Assembly (NCBI GenBank): GCA_937889645.1
Contig: CALBZE010000119.1
Coordinates: forward strand, 1-5,207
DNA length: 5,207 bases
DNA from: an uncultured bacterium
Lineage (GTDB): Bacteria; Gemmatimonadota; Gemmatimonadetes; Longimicrobiales; RSA9
Reading direction: 5' to 3'
Shown: in pieces, positions 1 through 5,207 of the stretch
Numbering within the stretch: the stretch's first letter is position 1
How the letters are laid out: each line of letters begins with the position of its first letter
Made by a program: the position numbers and the translations under genes
The notes under the pieces: model-generated
What the model was told of the DNA's origin: nothing
The model's database searches: none
The model's input: the letters and a program-made list of their open reading frames with translations, nothing else

Positions 1-7
1 CCTACCA

Positions 8-32
8 GCCGACCACCCCCGTCGAGGTCGGC
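8..32 (-). terminator. candidate hairpin 3' of the SDR gene
   Basis: A perfect 7-bp inverted repeat (GCCGACC at 8-14, GGTCGGC at 26-32) with an 11-nt loop begins about 10 nt past the stop codon of the leftward SDR gene. The position suits a transcription terminator or a 3'-end-stabilising hairpin for that gene. On the minus strand the bases after it read TGGTAGG, so there is no U tract and it is not a classical intrinsic terminator. It could also serve a gene arriving from the left, outside the window. Bases 1-42 hold no recognisable coding sequence. Confidence 0.35.
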
Positions 33-42
33 ATCCCGAGGT

Positions 43-1041
43 TCAGCGCGTGGCTGCGATCGCGGGGTTCGCCGCCCTCCACTCTTGGTACGCAGACTCG
101 GCACTCTCCACGAACTGTGGATGCTCGTGGCGCCACCCGAGCTCACGCTCCGACCGCGTCGAACGCACCACCTGGTCCAGCGTGAGCGCGTCGGCGAGGG
201 CGCCGAGGCGGGCGCGCGCTTCCTCGACGGGGACGGTGCGCACCGCGCCGTCCCGCCCCGCCGCCCGGCTCGCCGCGCGCGCCAGCTCGATCACCGGCGT
301 CCCCACGCCCTCGGTCGCGTGGAAGATCCCGCGCGCCCGCCGTTCCGCGATCAGCCGGTAGAGCCGCGCCACGTCGCCTACGTACGCCGGCGACCAGCGA
401 TTCGACCCCTCCCCGACGACGACGGCCGCACCCTCACGTTCCGCCGTCGCGAAGAACTCGCCGATCAGCCCGCGCCCGCCGCCGTACAGCATCCCCGGCC
501 GCACGACCGCCGTCGCCACGTCCTCGCTCGCGGCCTCCAGCACGAGCCGTTCGTGCGCCGAGCGCCACGCAACCAGCTCCGGCGCGCCGTCCGTCGACGA
601 CTCCTCGTCCGCGCCGGCATCGCCCGTGTCGCCCAGGCTGAAGCACCCGGACGTGTAGATCACGCACCGCGGCGGCTCCTCCTTCTCCCGCTCGTGCTGG
701 CGCGCCGCCCAGAGCAGCGAATCGATTGCCGCGCGATCCGCCGTATCCTTCGCCGCCGCGTCCGCGGCCGCGTGGATCAACACGTCGTGCGCCGCGGCGA
801 TCTTGCGGTACGTGTCCGAACTCTTGAGGTCGCCCACCACCGCCCGGCCGCCCAACTCCTTGACCTCGAGCGTCTGCTCGGCCCAGCGGACCAGCCCCGT
901 CACCTCGTGCCCGGCCGCCGCGAGCTCCCGCACGATCGCGCTTCCCAGGTACCCCGTCGCTCCCGTCACGAACACCCGGAGCGGACGGTCCTCCCACGCG
1001 CGCTTCTTCTTCGACCCCTCGATCTGGAACAGTCGGATCAT
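43..1041 (-). CDS. atypical extended SDR / NAD-dependent epimerase-like protein
   Basis: This encodes a 332-residue cytoplasmic NAD(P)-binding protein of the extended short-chain dehydrogenase/reductase (epimerase/dehydratase) superfamily; the substrate is unknown. Visible marks are the N-terminal beta strand and glycine motif VTGATGYLG (residues 25-33, GxxGxxG), the GDL acidic turn (70-72), the strand-4 segment IHAAAD (89-94), YTSG (129-132), and RPGMLYGGGRG (181-191), which shapes the substrate pocket in epimerase-like members. The usual catalytic YxxxK is not seen: where it is expected the sequence reads VAWRSAHERL (157-166). I recall a WRxxxE-type pattern from a subgroup annotated simply as NAD-dependent epimerase. 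The ATG at 1039-1041 is chosen because a purine-rich stretch (GAAAGAGAAAGAG) lies just upstream. It leaves about 21 residues before the Rossmann fold, including KKKR, so GTG at 975 is an alternative start and GTG at 1044 another. The gene is divergent from yajQ. Reading open beyond 1041 is antisense to yajQ and is not part of it. Confidence 0.88.
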   Translation of the reverse strand: MIRLFQIEGSKKKRAWEDRPLRVFVTGATGYLGSAIVRELAAAGHEVTGLVRWAEQTLEVKELGGRAVVGDLKSSDTYRKIAAAHDVLIHAAADAAAKDTADRAAIDSLLWAARQHEREKEEPPRCVIYTSGCFSLGDTGDAGADEESSTDGAPELVAWRSAHERLVLEAASEDVATAVVRPGMLYGGGRGLIGEFFATAEREGAAVVVGEGSNRWSPAYVGDVARLYRLIAERRARGIFHATEGVGTPVIELARAASRAAGRDGAVRTVPVEEARARLGALADALTLDQVVRSTRSERELGWRHEHPQFVESAESAYQEWRAANPAIAATR

Positions 1042-1064
1042 CACTCTTTCTCTTTCTTCGGCGA

Positions 1065-1099
1065 CGGGTCCCGCGGCCTGGATTCGCGCCGTGGACCCG
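1065..1099. promoter_or_regulatory. inverted repeat in the divergent intergenic region, possible operator
   Basis: A perfect 7-bp inverted repeat, CGGGTCC at 1065-1071 and GGACCCG at 1093-1099, is separated by 21 nt. A CGCG pair at 1072-1075 and 1085-1088 continues the symmetry inside it, with a 4-nt bulge on the right side. The right arm ends 2 nt before the predicted yajQ -10 box and the spacer contains the predicted -35. A protein bound here could repress or co-regulate both divergent genes. In DNA this GC-rich, a 7-bp match within 72 bp may also be chance. Confidence 0.35.
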
Positions 1100-1114
1100 G
1101 TTACATTCCCGCCA
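1079..1114 (+). promoter_or_regulatory. predicted yajQ promoter, probably giving a leaderless mRNA
   Basis: A TACATT box at 1102-1107 fits the TANNNT -10 consensus and sits in the most AT-rich spot of the intergenic region. Six bases separate it from the yajQ ATG, which places the expected transcription start on or next to the A of the start codon at 1114. No Shine-Dalgarno sequence lies upstream of that ATG, which supports leaderless translation. A weak -35 candidate, TGGATT (1079-1084), gives a 17-nt spacer. The start site is inferred from position only. Confidence 0.55.
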
Positions 1115-1614
1115 TGGCCAAGAATTTCTCGTTCGACGTCAGCACAGGCGTCGACCTCCAGGAGGTCGACAACGCGGTCAACCAGGCGCGCAAGGAAGTC
1201 GCCCAGCGTTACGACTTCAAGGGCGCGCATGCCGAGATCGAGTTCGATCGAGCCCGGGCCGTCCTCCGCCTCGAGGCCGACGACGAGTACAAGATGCGCG
1301 CGCTGTACGACGTGCTGCAATCCAAGCTCGTCCGCCGCGGCGTCCCGCTCAAGAACCTCAAGCCCGGGACCATCGACGCCGCCGCGCTCGGCCGCGTCCG
1401 CCAGGAGATCGCGCTCCAGCAGGGGATCCCGAGCGACACCGCGAAGGAGATCGCCCGCGCCGTCAAGGACCGGAAGATGAAGAACGTCCAGGTGGCCATC
1501 CAGGGCGACCAGCTCCGCGTCTCCAGCCCCTCCAAGGACGCGCTCCAGGAGGTCATCGCCTTCCTCCGGAGCCAGGACTTCGGCGTCGAACTGCAATTCG
1601 GCAACTACCGCTGA
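1114..1614 (+). CDS. yajQ: YajQ family nucleotide-binding protein
   Basis: This encodes a 166-residue cytoplasmic protein of the YajQ/UPF0234 family, matching the usual length of about 160-165. Family landmarks are the N-terminal NFSFDVSTGVDLQEVDNAVN (residues 4-23), RYDFKG (32-37), LQSKLVRRGV (68-77), the LKQGI-equivalent LQQGIPSDTAKEIARAVKD (101-119), the IQGDQLRVSS strand (129-138), and the terminal FGVELQFGNYR (156-166). The fold is two ferredoxin-like domains. Family members bind nucleotides or tRNA in vitro, and one Xanthomonas member is a c-di-GMP effector that acts with a transcription regulator; whether this one binds c-di-GMP is unknown. The ATG at 1114 is chosen because the protein aligns with the family from residue 2 and because the -10 box fits. 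The frame is open far upstream, but that part is antisense to the SDR gene. It is the first gene of a three-gene operon. Confidence 0.96.
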   Translation: MAKNFSFDVSTGVDLQEVDNAVNQARKEVAQRYDFKGAHAEIEFDRARAVLRLEADDEYKMRALYDVLQSKLVRRGVPLKNLKPGTIDAAALGRVRQEIALQQGIPSDTAKEIARAVKDRKMKNVQVAIQGDQLRVSSPSKDALQEVIAFLRSQDFGVELQFGNYR

Positions 1615-1619
1615 CCGCC

Positions 1620-1967
1620 GTGGAAGTCCAGGTCTTCGGCACGAAGAAGAGCGCGGACACCCGTAAGGCGCTCCGCTTCTTCTCCGAGCGACGGGTCAAG
1701 ACGCATTTCGTCGACCTGAACGTCCGGGCCGCGTCCCAGGGCGAGCTGCGGCGCTTCGCCCAGAAGTTCGGCGTCGACGCCCTCGTCGACCGCGAGAGCA
1801 AGCGTTTCGCCGCGCTCGGCCTGAAGCACGCCCACTACTCCGAGGAGCGCTGGCTCGCGATCCTCTCCGAGGAGCCGCTTCTCCTCCGGCAGCCGCTCGT
1901 CCGGTTCGGCAACCGCCTCACGATCGGCGCCGCCGAGGACGAGTGGCGCGAGTGGGTGGGGAAGTGA
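1620..1967 (+). CDS. ArsC/Spx-fold protein lacking the redox cysteine
   Basis: This encodes a 115-residue protein of the ArsC/Spx/YffB thioredoxin-fold superfamily, close to the usual 110-130. The N-terminus VQVFGTKKSADTRKALRFF (residues 3-21) matches the strand-loop-helix in which relatives carry FGxKKCxDTxKAxRFF; here the cysteine is Ser11. FFSERRV followed by FVDL (20-33) is the conserved second strand region, and LLRQPLVRFGNRLTIG (88-103) carries the proline segment (Pro92) and the final beta hairpin. The whole protein contains no cysteine, so neither arsenate reduction nor a CxxC redox switch is possible in the usual way. A binding or regulatory role, such as the RNA-polymerase contact known for Spx, is one inference. 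The GTG start is 5 nt after the yajQ stop with no Shine-Dalgarno, which suggests coupling to yajQ translation. Its stop overlaps the likely start of the ABC-F gene (GTGA). Confidence 0.85.
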   Translation: MEVQVFGTKKSADTRKALRFFSERRVKTHFVDLNVRAASQGELRRFAQKFGVDALVDRESKRFAALGLKHAHYSEERWLAILSEEPLLLRQPLVRFGNRLTIGAAEDEWREWVGK

Positions 1968-3919
1968 GCCTCGTCACCCTCGCCGGCGTCACCGTCCGCC
2001 TCGGCGGCCAAACGATCCTCAGCGACGTCTCCGTCGGCTTCGGCCGCGGCGAACGCTGGGGGATCGTCGGCCGCAACGGGACCGGGAAGACGACGCTCTT
2101 CCGCTTGATCACGGGACAGGTCGAGCCCGCCGCCGGCTCGGTTTCCCGGCTCCCCGGGCTGCGGATCTCGCTCCTCGACCAGCACCGCGAGTTCGCCGGC
2201 GCGACGACGGTCTGGGACGCCGCCGCCGAGCCGTTCGCCGAACTCCGCGCGCTCGAGCGCTCCCTCGCCGAACAGGCCGCGGCTCTCGCCGACGACCCGT
2301 CGCCCAGGGCGATGGCCCGCTACGACCGCGACCTCGAGCGATTCGAGCGCGAGGGCGGCTACACTTATTCAGCCCGCGTCGACGCCGTCCTCCAGGGGCT
2401 CGGCTTCGACCCGGCGGACGCGCGCACCCGCCCGCTCGACGCGCTGAGCGGCGGCGAGCGCGGGCGCGTCGGCCTCGCGCGCCAGCTCGTCGCGCCCGCG
2501 GACGTCTACTTATTCGACGAGCCGACCAACCACCTCGACCTCGAGACCACCCGGTGGCTGGAGGAGTATCTGCGCGCGCTCGACGCGACGGTTCTCGTCA
2601 TCAGCCACGACCGCGCGTTTCTCGAAGCGATCGTCGACCACGTCCTGCACCTCGAGGCCGGGACGGCTACGCCGTACACGGGCGGCTATGCGTCGTTCGT
2701 TCGCCAGCGCACCGAGCGGCGTCTGGCTCAACAGCGCGCCTTCGAGCAACAGCAGCGCATGATCGCGGCGGAGGAAGAGTACATCCGCCGCAACATCGCG
2801 GGACAGAACAGCCGCCAGGCCAGGGGCCGGCGCACTCGCCTCGCGCGGCTCCCGCGCCTCTCGCCGCCGCCGTCCGAGGAGGCCGTGATGGCGCTCCGCC
2901 TCAGGGCCGACGAGCGCGGCGGCGACCAGGTCCTCGTCGCCGAGGACGTGCGCCTCACCGCGCCGGGTGCGCCGGAGCGCACGCTCCTCGATTCCTTCTC
3001 GACGCGCCTGGCGCGCGGGGAAGTGGTCGGATTGGTCGGCCCGAACGGGGCGGGGAAGTCGACGCTGCTGCGCGCGATCGTCGGCGAGCACCCCGTCGCC
3101 TCCGGCGAGCTGCGGATCGGCGCCTCGATCCGCGTCGCGTACTACCGCCAGGACCTCGCCCAGGTCCCGGTCGATTCCACGCTCTTCGAGGCGATCCACG
3201 ACCTCCGCCCGCAGTGGGACCGCGGCCAGGTCCAGGGTCACCTGGGCCGTTTCGGCTTCTCCGGCGACGAGGTACACCGCCGCGCCGGCACCCTATCCGG
3301 CGGCGAGCGGGCCCGGCTCGCGCTCGCCATGATCATGCTCTCGGGCGCGAACCTGATCATCTTCGACGAGCCGACCAACCACCTCGACCTCGAGACGATC
3401 GAGGCGCTAGAGGACGCGATCGACGCCTACGACGGCACGGTCGTCCTCGTCAGCCACGACCGCGCGCTCCTTCGGGCCGTGACCACGCGCGTCTGGGCGC
3501 TGCGCGACGGGCGGATCGAGGTGTACGACGGCGGGTACGACGAGTGGGAGGTCGTCCAGGAGGAGCGCGCCCGCGCCGAGGCCGAGGCGGTGGCCGCCCG
3601 CGAGGCCTCGCAGCGGGACCGCGAACGCCGCGCCGCCGCCCGGCGGGAGGACGAGGCCGCGGAGAAGCAGCGGCGGGCCGCTTTGCGAGAGGCGCAGCGT
3701 CGCGTCCAGACGCTCGAGGCTCGTATCGCCGAGATCGAGGCCCGCGTCGCGGAACTCACGGTTGCGCTCGAAGATCCGGCGCTCTATGCCACGGCGGAGG
3801 GCTCGATGCGCGCATACGAGCTCAAGGCCGAGCTCGATGCGGCCAGGCTCGAGCTCGACGCGGCGCTCGAAGAGTGGACCGAGGCGGGGGAGGAGGTCGA
3901 AGCCCTTTCGGGCGAGTGA
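1964..3919 (+). CDS. ABC-F family ATPase (Uup/YdiF-like, translation-associated)
   Basis: This encodes a 651-residue soluble protein with two ATP-binding domains and no membrane segments, as in ABC-F ribosome-binding ATPases. NBD1 has Walker A GRNGTGKTT (36-44), an arm insertion at about 88-135, signature LSGGE (161-165), Walker B VYLFDEP (181-187) and switch His215. The basic inter-domain linker (about 245-300, with EEEYIRRNIAGQNSRQARGR) is the part that reaches the P-site tRNA in studied members. NBD2 has GPNGAGKST (359-367), LSGGE (444-448), LIIFDEP (464-470) and His498. Both Walker B glutamates are present, so both sites should be active. A charged coiled coil (about 531-645) resembles the C-terminal domain of Uup. 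A housekeeping role in ribosome function is likelier than antibiotic resistance, though resistance cannot be excluded. The GTG at 1964 is preferred: it overlaps the previous stop by 4 nt and has G-rich sequence before it. An in-frame GTG at 1943 would add 7 residues. Leu183 uses TTA, the only such codon I saw in these genes. Confidence 0.95.
   Translation: MSLVTLAGVTVRLGGQTILSDVSVGFGRGERWGIVGRNGTGKTTLFRLITGQVEPAAGSVSRLPGLRISLLDQHREFAGATTVWDAAAEPFAELRALERSLAEQAAALADDPSPRAMARYDRDLERFEREGGYTYSARVDAVLQGLGFDPADARTRPLDALSGGERGRVGLARQLVAPADVYLFDEPTNHLDLETTRWLEEYLRALDATVLVISHDRAFLEAIVDHVLHLEAGTATPYTGGYASFVRQRTERRLAQQRAFEQQQRMIAAEEEYIRRNIAGQNSRQARGRRTRLARLPRLSPPPSEEAVMALRLRADERGGDQVLVAEDVRLTAPGAPERTLLDSFSTRLARGEVVGLVGPNGAGKSTLLRAIVGEHPVASGELRIGASIRVAYYRQDLAQVPVDSTLFEAIHDLRPQWDRGQVQGHLGRFGFSGDEVHRRAGTLSGGERARLALAMIMLSGANLIIFDEPTNHLDLETIEALEDAIDAYDGTVVLVSHDRALLRAVTTRVWALRDGRIEVYDGGYDEWEVVQEERARAEAEAVAAREASQRDRERRAAARREDEAAEKQRRAALREAQRRVQTLEARIAEIEARVAELTVALEDPALYATAEGSMRAYELKAELDAARLELDAALEEWTEAGEEVEALSGE
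2513..2547 (+). repeat. 35-bp direct repeat, copy 1 (Walker B region of NBD1)
   Basis: This stretch encodes FDEPTNHLDLET and is identical in all 35 bases to 3362-3396 in NBD2. It reflects the internal duplication of the ABC-F protein. Identity extends through the synonymous third positions, which strong codon bias could explain, or recent gene conversion between the two halves. Confidence 0.85.
3362..3396 (+). repeat. 35-bp direct repeat, copy 2 (Walker B region of NBD2)
   Basis: Second copy of the 35-base identity with 2513-2547. The identity stops abruptly on both sides: the preceding codons differ (TAC TTA in copy 1, ATC ATC in copy 2), as do the bases after GAGAC. Confidence 0.85.
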
Positions 3920-3928
3920 CATCGTTGC

Positions 3929-3944
3929 CCGGCCGACCGGCCGA
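3929..3944 (+). repeat. tandem 8-mer forming a small GC hairpin after the ABC-F gene
   Basis: Two perfect copies of CCGGCCGA abut at 3929-3936 and 3937-3944, starting 9 nt after the ABC-F stop. The same bases form a hairpin with a CGGCC/GGCCG stem (3930-3934, 3939-3943) and a GACC loop. An alternative CGGGC/GCCCG pairing (3909-3913, 3927-3931) spans the stop codon and would compete. There is no T run, so this may be a weak or Rho-assisted terminator or just a 3' end structure. The rest of the 3920-4050 gap shows no convincing promoter; TTGCCT at 3984 with GATCTT at 4007 is a poor candidate for pruA. Confidence 0.4.
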
Positions 3945-4039
3945 CGTCCGTGGCACTTCCCCCGCCGCGCCGCGCCCGCGCCCTTGCCTCCCGGCTCCCA
4001 CGGGCCGATCTTCCCCGCGGCCGTTTCACCAGGAATCAC

Positions 4040-4043
4040 GGAG
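4040..4043 (+). promoter_or_regulatory. ribosome binding site of the P5C dehydrogenase gene
   Basis: GGAG lies 7 nt upstream of the ATG at 4051, an ideal Shine-Dalgarno spacing, and fixes that start. It contrasts with yajQ and the ArsC/Spx-like gene, which have no such site. Confidence 0.75.
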
Positions 4044-4050
4044 CACGATC

Positions 4051-5207
4051 ATGTCGAACCAATACCACGCTTCGCCCGGTGACCGGGCGGTCGAGGGGCG
4101 CTATCTCCCGCCGACCCCCGTCAACGAGCCGGTTCTTGCTTACGCGCCCGGCTCCCGCGAGCGCGCGGCCCTCAAGGCCGAGCTCGATCGGATGAGCAAC
4201 GAGGTCGTCGAGATCCCGCTCATCATCGGTGGGAAAGAGGTGCGGACGGGGCGGATCGAAGAGGTCACCATGCCCCACGACCACCGCCACGTCCTCGCTC
4301 GCGTGCACCAGGCCGGCCCCGACGAGGCTCGCGCCGCGATCGAGGCCGCACGCGAGGCGTGGAAGGAGTGGTCGAACTGGGGCTGGGAGGACCGCGTCGC
4401 CGTCTTCCTCCGCGCCGCCGACCTCCTCGCCGGGCCATGGCGCGCCACCCTGAACGCCGCCACCATGCTCGGCCAGAGCAAGACCGCGTTCCAGGCCGAG
4501 ATCGACAGCGCGTGCGAACTCATCGACTTCTGGCGCTTCAACTCGTACTACGCCACGCAGATCTACGCCGAGCAGCCCAACTCCGCCCCCGGCACCTGGA
4601 ACCGGATGGACTACCGCCCGCTCGAGGGCTTCATCTACGCGGTCAGCCCCTTCAACTTCACGTCGATTGCCGGCAACCTCCCGACCGCCCCGGCGATCAT
4701 GGGGAATGTCGCGATCTTCAAGCCGGCCCACACCGCGGCGCTCAGCAACTACTACGTCGTGCGCCTCCTCGAGGCCGCGGGACTGCCGCCGGGCGTCGTC
4801 AACTTCCTCCCGGGCGACGCCGTCGCCATCAGTGAAGTCCTGCTCACGAGCCCCGAGTTCGCCGGGCTCCACTTCACCGGCTCGACGGCCACGTTCCAGC
4901 ACCTCTGGAAGCAGATCTCGCATAACCTTGACACGTACCGCGCCTACCCGCGCATCGTCGGCGAGACTGGCGGCAAGGACTTCATCGTCGCGCACGAGAG
5001 CGCAGACCCGCAGGCGCTCGCGGTCGCCATCGTCCGCGGCGGCTATGAGTACCAGGGGCAGAAGTGCAGCGCCGCCTCGCGCGTCTACATCCCGCGCTCC
5101 ATGTGGAACGACGTGCGCGATCGCGTCGTCGCTATGATCCAGGACATCCGCATGGGCGACCCGCGCGACTTCCGCAACTTCATGAGCGCGGTCATCGACG
5201 AGAAGGC
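4051..5207 (+). CDS. pruA: L-glutamate gamma-semialdehyde (P5C) dehydrogenase, 3' end cut by window
   Basis: This enzyme oxidises glutamate gamma-semialdehyde, in equilibrium with 1-pyrroline-5-carboxylate, to glutamate with NAD+, the second step of proline breakdown. The first 385 residues are present and open to the edge; the family is about 540 long, so roughly 155 are missing. It is of the ALDH4A1-like monofunctional type: EIPLIIGGKEV (54-64), AEIDSACELIDFWRFN (149-164), LEGFIYAVSPFNFTSI (191-206) with oxyanion Asn202, FKPA (223-226) with cofactor Lys224, HFTGS (274-278), TFQHLWKQISHNLD (281-294), GETGGKD (304-310) with general base Glu305, and EYQGQKCSAASR (333-344) with the nucleophile Cys339. 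All catalytic residues seen so far are intact. The start is set by the GGAG site and by alignment. The 131-bp gap before it suggests its own transcription unit. No proline dehydrogenase gene is visible in the window, so that first step would be encoded elsewhere or beyond the edge. Confidence 0.95.
   Translation, partial: MSNQYHASPGDRAVEGRYLPPTPVNEPVLAYAPGSRERAALKAELDRMSNEVVEIPLIIGGKEVRTGRIEEVTMPHDHRHVLARVHQAGPDEARAAIEAAREAWKEWSNWGWEDRVAVFLRAADLLAGPWRATLNAATMLGQSKTAFQAEIDSACELIDFWRFNSYYATQIYAEQPNSAPGTWNRMDYRPLEGFIYAVSPFNFTSIAGNLPTAPAIMGNVAIFKPAHTAALSNYYVVRLLEAAGLPPGVVNFLPGDAVAISEVLLTSPEFAGLHFTGSTATFQHLWKQISHNLDTYRAYPRIVGETGGKDFIVAHESADPQALAVAIVRGGYEYQGQKCSAASRVYIPRSMWNDVRDRVVAMIQDIRMGDPRDFRNFMSAVIDEK

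Noticed and set aside
1..42. Fragment of a gene entering from the left edge
   Set aside because: All frames are too short to judge. One minus-strand frame has a 10-codon ATG-to-TAG stretch without any recognisable content.
85..1113. Plus-strand open frame joined to the front of yajQ
   Set aside because: Arg/Pro/His-rich shadow of the SDR gene. YajQ proteins start at the ATG at 1114, where the family alignment begins.
1042..1596. Open minus-strand reading frame continuing upstream of the SDR gene, which would make a 517-residue protein
   Set aside because: It is exactly antisense to yajQ, has no Rossmann or other recognisable content, and is Leu/Asp/Glu-rich as expected from the reverse complement of a GC-biased gene. 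The SDR fold starts near residue 23 of the 1041 start.
1943..1963. Upstream GTG start for the ABC-F gene
   Set aside because: It would overlap the ArsC/Spx-like gene by 25 nt and adds only ARVGGE-type residues outside the conserved fold. The GTGA overlap at 1964 is the simpler choice, though not proven.
1620..1967. Calling the small thioredoxin-fold protein an arsenate reductase
   Set aside because: There is no cysteine anywhere, so the ArsC reaction is not possible by the known mechanism, and there are no arsenic-resistance genes nearby.
2510..3277. 255-codon minus-strand open frame opposite the ABC-F gene
   Set aside because: Shadow of the two conserved ATPase domains, with no motifs and no ribosome binding site.
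3984..4012. Promoter for pruA (TTGCCT, 17 nt, GATCTT)
   Set aside because: The -10 match is poor and the surrounding GC-rich DNA yields many equal matches.
4036..4995. 319-codon minus-strand open frame opposite pruA
   Set aside because: Antisense to a fully conserved P5C dehydrogenase. The composition (Asp, Val, Arg, Gly repeats) is typical of a mirror frame and no motif is visible.

Overview
The window is G+C-rich DNA with a strong bias for C or G at third codon positions, and its bases are almost all coding. It looks like an ordinary chromosomal segment of a high-GC, non-enteric bacterium. A likely leaderless transcript and a eukaryote-type (ALDH4A1-like) P5C dehydrogenase would fit Gemmatimonadota or a similar phylum, but this placement is inferred from gene character, not shown by a marker gene. 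I see no mobile element, CRISPR array, rRNA or tRNA.

Layout. (1) Positions 43-1041, minus strand: an atypical extended short-chain dehydrogenase/epimerase (NAD(P)-binding Rossmann fold), followed on its 3' side by a 7-bp hairpin at the left edge of the window. (2) Positions 1042-1113: a 72-bp divergent intergenic region. It holds a -10 box placed for leaderless transcription of the rightward genes and a 7-bp inverted repeat that brackets the predicted -35. (3) Positions 1114-3919, plus strand: a compact three-gene operon made of yajQ (nucleotide/c-di-GMP-binding family), a small ArsC/Spx-fold protein with no cysteine, and a 651-residue ABC-F ATPase. The gaps are 5 nt and then a 4-nt GTGA overlap, so co-transcription and translational coupling are expected. 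(4) Positions 3920-4050: a 131-bp gap with small GC hairpins and a tandem 8-mer. (5) From 4051 to the right edge: the first 385 codons of an L-glutamate gamma-semialdehyde (P5C) dehydrogenase, cut by the window end.

How they work together. The three-gene operon joins a nucleotide-binding protein, a thioredoxin-fold protein of the Spx/ArsC superfamily whose redox cysteine is replaced by serine, and a translation-associated ATPase. A shared role in stress response or ribosome function is a reasonable inference but is not shown by the sequence. The P5C dehydrogenase performs the second step of proline catabolism and appears to be a separate transcription unit. The main candidate for something under-described is the cysteine-free ArsC/Spx-like protein and its tight linkage to yajQ and the ABC-F gene. 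The atypical SDR active site and the leaderless/dyad promoter come next.
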